From Heligmosomoides polygyrus polygyrus (Eukaryota; Nematoda; Chromadorea; Rhabditida; Heligmosomidae): a stretch of DNA of 64,000 nucleotides. This document shows, one piece after another, positions 42,801 through 54,800 of this stretch (within the stretch, counting starts at the first letter, position 1; the number at the start of each line of letters is the position of its first letter). Position numbers and translations under genes: made by a program. The stretch covers positions 41,191,975 to 41,255,974 of the forward strand of contig OX377204.1 of assembly GCA_947396885.1 (NCBI GenBank), given 5' to 3'. The notes beneath the pieces were generated by a model. The model saw nothing but the letters and a program-made list of their open reading frames with translations. It was not told where the DNA came from and ran no database searches.

Positions 42801-45800
42801 CGTGTAAATCACAAACTACAGGAAAACCCGGCTTCGGGTAGCATGTAGTTCGTTCCAGCTGAAACAAGACCAACAGCGCAAATGCTGATGAGATGACACT
42901 CACTAAAGCCTCCAACAGTTCTGGCAACTATTCCTAATCTTCTGAATTCCGGGGAGCACATACTGTCTCACGTTTTAGGCGTTCTACGATGTGGTTGGAG
43001 CCGGTGAGTTTCTTCCAAACAACTGGCTAATGAAGATCGTGGCTGAGACGGTATGCGGTGGACTTAAGGTGGAGACTGATCTCTGTGACAATGTACTCTT
43101 CTTGATAGCCGGTCCGGAAAGCAATCAAATGAATCAAGTAGGCCTGTCTTATTTTCGGATTATTTATTTGTTTTTTATTCAAGGCATAGACCAGGGTCTA
43201 GCGCAAACAAATTTACAAACCAACCATTACATCAATACAAGCACTCTAGAATTACAATAACATAGCTAAATCAAAGTATCAGCGGAATAAATCCAAACAA
43301 CTGCACGGCGTATGACATATTACAACACGCCACAATTTTCGTCTTCAGAGACACCTTCTGTAGCTTTGGACAGAGAGTTCCCTCAGATTTTCCTGCTTAC
43401 CAAGCCGAAGGTTTAACATCTTGAGAGCTCTAAAGCTTAGAAAGTCCGATTAGCACCGCAACCACATCACTTATCGGAAACGATGTAGATGTGCTTAAGG
43501 GAAATATTAGGTTGTCCAGAAAGTTGTCAGGGTTTGGTGTTACTATTTCTCATTCGTCCATTGTTAAGTAAAAGTTCAACTTGCATTGCGCATTAACACA
43601 CTGACGACAATACGAGCCACCCGTGGTTCGTACGTGTCTGTCCGCATGGGGCAATATGAGCAACCGGTGGCTCATAATCTTTTGCAAAGCGCTCCAATAA
43701 CTTTCTCAAATCTTATCGGATTTAGCCGAAATAAGCACCGTTCGAATCAGCGCACTCTTACCTGTGGGCCACTAGTCGACTTGTTTCATCAGCGAAAAAA
43801 CTAGGTTATCGAGATTCGACAAATTCCTCGGAAGCTGTTTTGGCTTGGTCCTGATTGGTGAAGGTTTTACCGGCGGAGTGTTCTGAAAGTGCTTCAAAAA
43901 GGGGCAGTCGGCGGTGAGAGGTATAGCGGGTGAGGCAAAACTTCAACTTTGAAGTCGTTCAATTTTCGAATAGTGATTTGTGACACGTGTGGGCGGGCCT
44001 TATCGTGCAAAAGAATCGGGCCTCTTCTGTTGATCAGTGATGGCTGAAGTTGACGCAGTTTTCGGTGCATTTCGCAGGTTTCCTTACAGCAGGACTCTGC
44101 TGTGATCGTTTGACCTTGTGCCAAAAAGCTGAAGAGTCTCCTTCTTCACCGTCTTACTTTAACTCTTACTATAGCTATATTTAGCCATTGTATGCGATTC
44201 TGAATAAATGTACGCGTAGAAGAGTTTTAAGAAACGGTCAGCTTCGGTCGCGGCTGCCGCTATAGTACGAATTTTCTCTGGTCCCTTTAGACGCGCTCTA
44301 ACGAGAAGAAAAAAGCCCAAACAAGAAAAGAAGACGGACAGGGTGTCAAATTCTCGGGCTTGGTGGCTAACCCCCCTCTCCCCAACCAAACTTTGGCGCC
44401 CCTTAGGCCGCTGGACGTCTTGTAAGAAATATAATATATACAAGGTGAAGTACTCAAAACGCTGAAAACTCTCCGGCCAACCTAATAATTCCAGAAAGCC
44501 ATAGATTAGAACAAATAAATAAACAAGTATAGACATGCGTCACGTTCATATCTACTTGCCTTCAACCCTAGCAGATTTCGTAAGAGAAATTTTGGCTTCA
44601 TTTCTATCCCAGTATTGAATATTGCATAGTTTTCAGAAGCAGAACTGCTACTGGTAAAAACGTAGCCCGTGTACTGTAAACGGTAAGCCACGAAGAGAAA
44701 TTAGCAATATATTTGAGTATTTGAGGCATTGGCTCGGCTGAGTTTTAAAGCCCTTCTACTACATATTAGATAGTACATGTTATATGGGTAGTATTGAATA
44801 CAAACAGATATAAGGAACTGTTTATAGATATTGGGTAATACAAATATAGCATTAAATATTAATAGGAATTGAGCGTTGCATACGTTTGTTGCGCCAGTTT
44901 TTTACTCTTTAAAGTGGCAATGGGCATCTCTACTTTTTACCAGACTCGAACTCCAGTGTACTTGTCGCACACTCCAGCTGGAACATCGTCGTTGAACATC
45001 ATGCACTGGCTCCAGATGGTGAAGAAAGGTACCGTAGCGATGTACGACTACGGCACTAAGGAGAACAAGAAAAAATACGGACAGGTGAGCCAGTAGAAGA
45101 ACGTTTGGCTTGGCGAGAAGTAGGAAACACGAGTTGTCGGGGGCTATTATTCAGATCCTTCGTTCAGAGGCTTTTGTTGGTTAAACGTGTTTACAATAGT
45201 TAGGATACATGTGTAATTAGGGCGAAGTATGCTTCTGCGAAAGCATAAAAGTTTGTGGACAAACTCGAATGGGAGCTCGAAAACGCAGTCGGCTGAATGC
45301 CACACTGGAGTGGTATTAGTCTGTAACACTGGCAGAAGCCACTAGACCGGGCATCCGACTCAGCTACCTCGTCGAGTCAGGTGCTCCCCGCTCGACTTAT
45401 TCAGATGGGCACGCCATCTAATGAGTTATCGTTTCAGGCGAATCCTCCCGAATACGACTTCACCAAAATCGAAAACCCTATCTATGTCTACAGCGGAGAC
45501 AGCGATTGGCTTGCCGATCCCGACGATGTGTCAGGGTATCTCATGCCAAGGATCTCCCACACTGTGGTGGTGAGTGCTCCATTTCCAACGCCAGAAGAAG
45601 TGTTGTCTGATAACATGAAATTTCCCATTAGGTGGTGAAATCTCTAAAAAGGTACAAGACTTATACTGTTCAACTTACGGAGCCAGTTAGTGACCTTAAT
45701 GACTTACAGAGCTCTAAAATCCCCATAAAATAACGGCTTTACAAAAGTTCGCTCAGATATGGTTGCCGTCTGAACGAAGTTTTTTTTGGTACAGAAACAA

Positions 45801-48800
45801 CTAGCCTCCGTCATATATGTAACTCCAGGGCGCGGATTCATCAACGACTTACAGCAATTTAACAGAGCAAACACATCCGAAATTCCTGATAGCGGGCGAA
45901 ATGTTTCACCATATCGCTTGATAAGCTGCGCTATCAGGGATTTCGGCTGTATTTTCTCTGTTAAATTGCTGTAAGTTGTTGATGAATTCGGCCCCAGATT
46001 GGACAGTATATTATCGCATGATATATATGATACACAGGGTGTATCAAAAAATATTGTTAAATTTTATGTTAGATTTTACACCTTAAATAAAACACAAATC
46101 AATAGAAAAGGCCACTTTGTGGAGAAATTATAACAAGTATTCAAGCGAAACACAATCAATCGAGTGTAAAATACAAAATTTCATACGAGTTCATGGCGCA
46201 TTCCATGCCGCTCATATGTTGGAATTTTCCTATTTTCTTCAGCTTTCACATGAGCCCTTAACTTTTTCTGTACCTTTACAGCGAGCAAAGTTATCACCTT
46301 TCAAACAGTGTATACATTTTTTTGATGCACCCTGCACATTATATATATATTATTATATTATATTATATTATTATATATATTAATATATATTATATTAATA
46401 CATATGCGCTATAAATATGGTCGCTCAATAAAAACCGAATTATTCACGCGGAATTTGGCAGGGAACAACGAAATTCCCTCAGCAATTTACTAACAACCTA
46501 GTTAACACGCAAAATGGACGCTGAGGGTAGGACTCAACGGCGGCACGCAGGGTTGCTCGTGAAATTTCCTTCCATGCTTTTCCAGTGAAGATTTCAATCC
46601 TCGAATCGTAGGCGCCTTTTAGCGCAGGCGTTTTTCTCCAGAATAGGCCAACGAAGTAATTCATAACATTCAAATCTTACGAGTTTGTGGGCCAATCAGA
46701 AGCAGGGATGAGGTTGCCAAGATTCCTCGCGCGCCACTCCTGAGTCTTCTCGGACTTCTAAGCGTGTACGCCGTCCTTTGAATGATCCATCCTGTATTTC
46801 CAAAGTGTTCTTGAGCCCAGGGAAGCAACTCCTCCATCAAAATGTCGTTCACGCAGACATTGGTGTTGACCTTGGCTCCTTTTTCAACGAAAACTAATCG
46901 TGTCCGTCCTGCGGTGAAGACTCCGGTCCAAACCATCAGAGAAGCTGCATGAGAGTTTTTGTGAACGACGTCTGCATCCTCATCACTTTCGGTCAATAAC
47001 CGCGGTTAAAAGACTGCTCAATTGAGAAAAGTTTCTCAACGGTGAAGAGCGTCGAGCAGTGGTCGTGCCGCTCGAGGTGTTTCGAACATTTGCTCTTTTT
47101 TCCATCTCGGCGGGCGTCAGTCCGTGCAGTTGACGAAACCTGTAGGTGTATAGTCCAAGTTCATTATTATAATAACAACTCGTATCATCGTCGTAGCCGT
47201 TACGTTGAGCTGGTGAGCTCGGATGCCGTCTTTCTCATGCTGCGGCCTGGATTTCGCCTGATTTGTTCTCTCACGATTTTTCGAACACTGCTCGTAGCAA
47301 TGGATACCGGGTGGCCAGGTCGGAGACGATCAATAAGAGAGAGACGTTCCACGCAGCGAAAGACTGTTGTCCTGTGCAGCCTCAGCAGACGAGCGATGTT
47401 GGGAACAGAAGCTCTTGCCCTTCTCAGATCCAAGATTGCGCCTCTTTGACAACAAAACTTTACCATTTCTGATAGAATCAGTGTGAGGGTGCAAAAAAAT
47501 ATTATGTGCGGCTAAGAAGACATGTAGAATCCGAAAAAATAATGAAAACATAAAAACGTTCACAAACAAATACAAAAAATGACGCGCGCAACCATATTTA
47601 GTAACCATATTTATGGCGCACCCTGTATATACGCATATTCCAAAGCGATTTTTTGCGCTTATACGTTCAATTCCAGGTGCTCGTTCTCTAATATAGAGCA
47701 AGAGCACATTGAGAACTGTTTGCTCTCTGGAAAGTGGTGGCATTGTTTTCCAAGAAAAATTCATATCAAATACATTCCTACAAAAACGACGTCTAGTTCG
47801 AGCTGCTGACCAGGACTGTTAGAGGTCCATTTTGGCCCGTCCAAACACTTTTTCGTCATACAGAATGTTCGTTCTAAGGTGAGTTACAAACGAGCTTCTA
47901 ACCGTACAGGTGGCTGTCGAAAAGGACCCCGCTGCAACTCGCAGGTAGCAGTAGACGTTGGTCAATGAGCTTAGCACTGGGACCACACGTCTTAAGTACT
48001 CGGGTGATAGTCGTTAGTCCCGACTCGGATGCGCACTGACGATGCCGACAGTGCCTGTGGTGCCAATTAGCGTCGACTGGCACCGTGCCACCCGCCACTT
48101 CGCGACGATCTCCAAGGCAGCCCTCGCCGCCCTGCGATCGTGACCTAGCCGAGCACGTGAGCCTGCAGATCGACCGCGACCCCACCGAGGCCGAACTTCA
48201 CAGATCGACCAGATTTACAGTTACAGCGGATAACTTATTTAGAGGGTTTACAAAGGCAGAGCACAGAGTCGTACTGGTGCGAGTCCTACACACTTTCATG
48301 TCAGAATTTCGAGCTCTCTCTGATGGGCTGTACAAGAACACTTAAAAACTCCTTTATAGAAATGTTTTGACGCAGGCTTCGAGCCAAAGGCTTCACAAAC
48401 AATTAGGAACGAAATTCGTAGACTTTATAATAAAAATTTTATGGTCTACCTGAAGGGCTGTTCAAGAATGCTTAAAAATTTCCCTGCAGAGACATTTTGG
48501 CGAAGGCCTCCAGATAAAAAGCCCGAACAATCCATTTAGTAGAGAGCCTTTCTAGGAGAATCCTGTTCTAGTTTTTTCATAGTATTCCTCAGGTCTTCCT
48601 AAGATCCTCGACATCTTTATGAACCTTTGTGATACCCAGCAGGATATTTCTCGAAACTAAGACTGAATAGGTAAGAGTAAAAATTCATGGTAATTGAATT
48701 TTATCACATAACATGTCAAATTGTTCTTCCAGTGTATGCCAGTAGAATAAAGTTGCATCCTTCATGAATGAAGGAAAACTTCTGAGGAGGAGCACCGTTA

Positions 48801-51800
48801 TTTTAAGCATCAGTAATCATTTAGCCTCCAAGTCTATGCTGCCCTGGAAAAGCTTTTCTTGCATTGTTCGCGCAGTCTTTATCTAGAGGTTTTCCCCAAA
48901 ATGTCTCTACAGGAAAATTTAAAAGCATTATTGTACAGCCCTAGACCATAAAATTACAAAGCTAGACCAAGGTAGACCATAAATTTTTCATTATAAAGTC
49001 TACGAAATTCATGCCTAATTGCACATGAAGCCTTTAGCTCGAAGCCTGCTCGAAATATCTCTACAGAGGAATTTTTAAGAGTTCTTATACAGCCCATCAG
49101 ATAGAGCTCGAAATTCTGACATGAAAGTGTGTAGGACTCGCACCAGTACGACTCTTTACGCTGCCTTTGTAAACCCTCAGTGGGGTCGCGGTCGACTGCA
49201 TGCTCCCGTGTTCGGCTAGGTCACCATCGCACGGCGGCCAGGGCTGCCTTGGAGATCGTCGCGAAGCGACGAGTGGCACGGTGCGAGTCGACGCTAATTG
49301 GCACCACAGGCACTGTCGGCATCGTCAGTGCGCATCCGAGTCGGGACTAACGACTGCCTCCCTTAAGTACTTTTGTAGTGTGGTCGTGCAGATCGGAATC
49401 CGTAGAGCTCGACAACGGGTGCCAGCTCTTGCTCTTCCGCTAGATGCTCTTCCCTTTCGGTTGACGCGGGGCTTCCAATGTTCTCCGAAAAGATAAACCG
49501 CTTTCTCACGCTAAAATCGACACTGACACAGACACTTGCAACAGCGCGACGGCACTGCACTCTGTGCTCTCCCCAAGGACTCGATATACTCGCCTCCCGT
49601 TGTTACGCGTCCGAATAAGCCGCGACTCCCGATTTAACGAGAACTTTTTCGGGAACCGTGCAGCTTATCATCGATCACCTGTATCACCTGTCGTCCCGTT
49701 GATCATCGTCTTGCTCGAGCGGGCGCCAGCAGCGTCTCCATTCGTCCCTGTCGCGTGCCAGAGTGGTCCAATGGATCCTCCTCGCTCGAGGGACACGAAG
49801 AGCGTCACATCGGTCGTTCAGGGCTTTCACGAAGAAGTCCGACCAACGCGTTGGTGGGCGTCCTGGTGTTCTTTTGACATCTCGCGGAATCCAATCTGTG
49901 ACGACTCTCGTCCAGCGGGTGTCTGCGAATCGCATTACGTGGCCGGCCCACCTAATTTTCGACGACTTGGCCCATGCGACAGCGTCTCTGATCTTCGAAC
50001 GTCGGCGAAGCTCGGAACTCCGGAGGCCTTCTCTCACTTGCGTGAGTCGTGTTACTCCGAGCATCGTCCTCTCGATTCCACGCTGCGCGACGCTGATCGC
50101 GTGTTCATCCTGCTTTCGTATAGCCCAGGTCTCTGAGGCGTATGTTAGGGCACGAAGAACAGTGGAGTCGAATAGGTGGGCACGGAGTCGGACGTTCTTC
50201 GTCTTCTTCGCGACTTCTTCGACGCTCTTGAAAGCTCCCCAAGCCGCTCGTTTCCTCCTGCTTAGCTCTGGTGCTAGGTCGTTGGCCATGTTGACTTCGC
50301 GACCCAGATACACATAGCTGGAGCATTCGGAGATGTTCGTTCCGTTGAGCGAGAATGGGGCATCAGAAACCCATCCGTTCTTCATGAACATCGTCTTCGT
50401 AAGATTCAGCTGCAGTCCAACGCTTCCACATACACGATCGAAGTCGGCCAGCATTCGTTCCGCCTGACTGATGCTCGGTGTTATGAGCACGATGTCGTCA
50501 GCGAAGCGAAGATGGTGTAGTTGCCGGCCGTCGACCTTCACTCCCATGTCTTCCCATTCTAGTTCGCGCATGACGTTTTCGAGGGTGGCGCTGAAGAGCT
50601 TCGGGGATATGGTATCCCCTTGTCGAACCCCTCTCTTCACGTCAATGACGACGTCGTTGTAGAATGGTGAGATCTTGGTCGTGAATCCACTGTACAGCTC
50701 TCGAAGGACCCTGATGTACTGAGTAGGAACGCCCTGGGTGAGCAGGGCTTCCATGACCGCTTCAGTCTCGACGGAGTCGAATGCCTTCTTCAGGTCGATG
50801 AACGTAAGGCACAGCGGCAGCTTGTACTCTCGCGACACTTCGATGAGCTTCGTAATGGTGTGTATGTGGTCGATCGTGCTGAATCCTCTCCGAAATCCTG
50901 CTTGTTCGCATGGCTGTCCTTCGTCCAGCGTTCTACTAATCCTATTCAGGATGACTCGAGTGAACAGCTTGTAGACTACGGACAACAGGCAGATCGGGCG
51001 ATAGTTGCCAATGTCGTGCACGTCTCCCTTCTTGTACAGCAAAACGGTCTTGCTGGTCTTCCACTGAGATGGAACCTTGCATTCGGACAGGTAGCGTGTG
51101 AAGAGCCGCGCCAAGGTGTTGATGAGCGCTGGCGGGAGGTACTTCAGGTGTTCGGGTCTGATCCTGTCGGGACCGGGTGCTGTACGTTTCTTCACCGACG
51201 AGATGGCGTGTCGGATCTCGGAAGGGAGAACAGAGGGGACGACGTATCCATCCTGCGGAAGATGGCATGGGGGCAGGTGGACGTGGCTATCGAAGAGATC
51301 GGAGTAGAAGTCGTGGATGACTTTCTCCATGGTCCTTCTGGAAGAGGTGATGGTTCCGTCAGGACGTCGGAGAGCGGTCATCTTGGTCTTGAAGTTGGCG
51401 AAGTTCCGGCGGGCATTGCGGATGCTCAGCCCTGCCTCTGCTGCTTCAGCCAACACTTCCGCCCTTCTCTCCTTGAGATCTTCCTTTATCGCCGCTCTGC
51501 ATAGCTTTGCAAGCTCGGACGTCAGTTGGTAGTTGCCTGACGCTCGTGCTGCTCCACGCTGGCGTATCAGCTCGAGAGTTTCCGGAGACAGGCGTCTCTT
51601 GGTGGTCTTCAAGCTCTCGGCTCCCTTAGCACTATCGTGGAGATGGTGCACGAAGCGATCGTACTCCTCGTCGACGTTGTCCACGACGGCATCTTCCCAA
51701 AGGCCGACAAGAGAGGTGTAGAGATCCCAGTTGATGGTCGTTCTGGGATTCCTCTTCTTGAACTTCGCGGCCTTCTCTCCTTGACGCGAAAAGCGGAACC

Positions 51801-54800
51801 TCGCGCGAAGGAGGCGGTGGTCCGATCCCGTGTAGAACTTGGGGACAACGGAGACATCGGTCAGGCAATACTTGCGATTGAAGATGATGTGGTCGATCTC
51901 GTTGTGGAACTGGCCACCGGGGGATTCCCAGGTCCATCGTAGGGAGGGAGGCTTCTGGAACTGCGAGTTTCCATGGATGGTCTTGGTCGACATGATAAAC
52001 TCAGACAGCCTTTCACCTTGCTCGTTCCACTCCAAACCGTGGGTTCCGATGTGAAGTTCTTCCGGCGACCTTCGTGGCCCGATCTTGGCGTTGAAGTCGC
52101 CGACGATCACCTTGTAGAAGGTGTGATCTTCCTTATAGAACTTCTCCAGCTCCACGTAGAAGGCCTCAACGTCTTCGTCGTCGTAGTCGGATGTTGGGGC
52201 ATACGCGACGAACACAGTCAAAGCTGGCACGGAGCCACATCGCTTCAGTCGCAGACGTCCGATTCGGCTTGTCAGAGACTCGTACGAATCGATGTTCATG
52301 GCCAAGTGCGTGTTGACGAGGACACCAACGCCGCCTACTCCCCTGCTGTCGCATGTTCCGAGGAACAGTTCTTCTCCGGAGTCGTAGGCGGCGTGTAGAG
52401 GGTGGTGTCTTCTCGTCTCGGTCAGTCCGATGACGTCGTACTTGATCTTCCTGGCTTGCATCATCAGGTCCTCGACGGATGCTTCGGACGCAAGCGTGCG
52501 GGCGTTGTAAGTACAGATCGTCATCCTAGTCCTTCTCAGTTTGCGCAGCCTGGTTAGGCCCTGAGATTTTAGCAGCCTCTCCGTACTCGTCCTTCCCATC
52601 GCTGCAGAAATGGGGGCTCTTTCGGGGTCAGGGGAATGAGGCCCTTTAGTGCTGCTGTGTTTGACTGGAATACAACACGGGTAGCTAGTCAGGCTCTGTC
52701 GTGCGGGCGGGGTACTCCGGGGGACGGGGCGAGACTTAAGGCGGCCTCGAATCGCCTTACATGTACTCCCAGTCTACCGAGTGCAAGCTTTTGGCCGAGC
52801 CGACACAGTTACAATCCGCACAGTCACGGACACATCCGCGCACACTGTGCACGAACATGCCGCTCCCACGCACAAGGAACGCGTCGACCCGACACAGCAG
52901 GAGCAAGGAGTCCATCCCCTGCATCCGACCTGCGTCTCTGGGCAGTACACGGTCGCATTTGGTTCGCGTTTAATTCCCCTATCCACCACCCGGGGACGCG
53001 CCACGTGGCCCTGCGACAAGCGGCCCGAGATCCCTCTTAACAAGAGAGCCCGAAGGCTCTCTATCGAGGGAGATCCGTGGCTTATCATCGATACAATCAT
53101 CAATACAAATCAGCTGTGTTGGACATGATGCTACTCCTCTATGGCGCGACGGGATGCGGACTTTACATTTAGACTCCTGATAGAGCGCGACAAGGACTCA
53201 ATTGCGGTCCACACAAAAACTGAATAGGAGCAAGGAAACTGTATCTGACCAAAGACTTAATCAGACTCACCTTCCTGTGCTTCCTTTTAGTGATAAGCCG
53301 TGCATGCAGCAACGTGCGAGGTGAATATTGCATTCTTCGCGTGCGCAGCCCAAGAAGCGTTCAGACTCAAGTCGGTGTGCGCTTCGTGGCGGCAGAGTAT
53401 TGAGCACAATGCAAAAGACGCACAAGACATTAGAAGCTTTCGTAAACTGGACGATTTTCTGTATAAGGAACTACTGAAGGAGTCGGTGAACACTCAGCAT
53501 ACCGATCTTTGGGTCATCGCGTCTAACTTAGCTAAGGTATTTATTACATGTAGTCTTTTCGTGTGCATGAAATTTTTCACGATAATGGGTAAACCGGAAA
53601 AAACGTCACGATTGACTTATTGGAACTAGCTGTAAACGAGCTAACGTCAATTAATGCTGTGCAATCCCAGTGAGAAGATAAAGGTGAACTAGAGCGGCAG
53701 GTGCAAGCTTGTGCGACCACTTGAAGATGTTCGGGCTAAGGCTGAACGTCAAGAAGACCGAGTATTTAACGACTGACTTAAACGAGTCCGGCTCCAATTA
53801 GATTAATGGCACTGAGCTCGCACGCACTTCAGTGTTTGAATACCTGGGATCAGCAATAGCGATGTACGGTGCTGAGTGCTGGCCTGCGACAAAGGAAACG
53901 GAAAGTCGCCTCAATGTAAAGGAAACGAAGATGCTGCACTGGGCGGCTGGAGTCACGCACCTGGACCGCATCTGAAACGAGGCCATTCGGCAGAAGTTCG
54001 GTGTCACGCCGATAGCTGACAAGATGCGCGAAGTTCGCCTGTGATGCTACGCGGGTCTTATCGAGAGCCGAACGTGGAAGAGTTGATTTCTCTGCGGTAC
54101 AGGAGACGAGGTGGTCCTGCTGTAAATCAAGGGACATAGGACGAGGCTTTAAGGCCGTTCTATGTGGAAGTCCCAGGACCAGCAGTGGTGTCGGTATGAT
54201 CGTCTCCGAACGATTTCGTGACTCGATGGATTGATGAAGATCGTCGTCATCTCGAAGGAGCAGGGTACAGCAGTCATGGTGGTTTGGATGCGGGTCTCGC
54301 AAGTGGAGTCACGCGGTGGTGAACGTATTCTTGAATATAGTCGGAGCGGCCAGGTCACCTGGAATCAATAGGAAGGATGAGTGTGTAGCAGTGACGCAGG
54401 AGCTGGCACCATTTATGGACATCTGTGGGTTTTGCCCTACAAGGTCATGAACCAAGAGGTCCACCAGGAGGGTAGTCCCTGGAGCTTTAGTACGGGGTCA
54501 TGGCGGGTAGTCCCTGGGGCTCTAGCTTCAGCCACCCTCGTTAGACTTCTAGCTGCGGGTGCCCGGTGGACGTCACTAGCCCACTTGCTAAACGTTAGTC
54601 ATCCTGGTCTCTATTCACCGTTTCTTTGGCCTAGTGGTCTCTCAAACAATTTCCGTAAAATGAAATGGCGTTTGGGGGATAGTTTCTCAGATTGATTTCG
54701 TCTCATTACAGGCTCTGAAGAAGGCGAGAACGCCGAAACGTTAGCCGGAGTGCTGTCTGTGTTACCAAACTTGAAGTGGCTTGAGATAAATATTATTTCT

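Larger units (their letters stand above)
46405..47625 (-). mobile_element. Tc1-like transposon with broken transposase
   Basis: In the - orientation it starts CAGGGTGCGCCATAAATATGG at 47625 next to TA; the left end (46405-46425) reads GCGCTATAAATATGGT, the same repeat lacking its first bases. Between them are transposase pieces in order: helix-turn-helix part 47466-47200 and catalytic/C-terminal part 46996-46480. Frameshifts and stops separate them. Confidence 0.82.

Noticed and set aside
45570..45660. Read-through or micro-exon (GTGGTGAAATCTCTAAAAAG) as the end of the lipase
   Set aside because: It lacks the catalytic His block; the exon at 55550 supplies it with the correct phase and spacing.
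53300..53629. 109-codon frame in lipase intron 9 as an extra exon or a hAT-type fragment
   Set aside because: No equivalent in the lipase family, and the resemblance to transposase C-termini is too weak to call.
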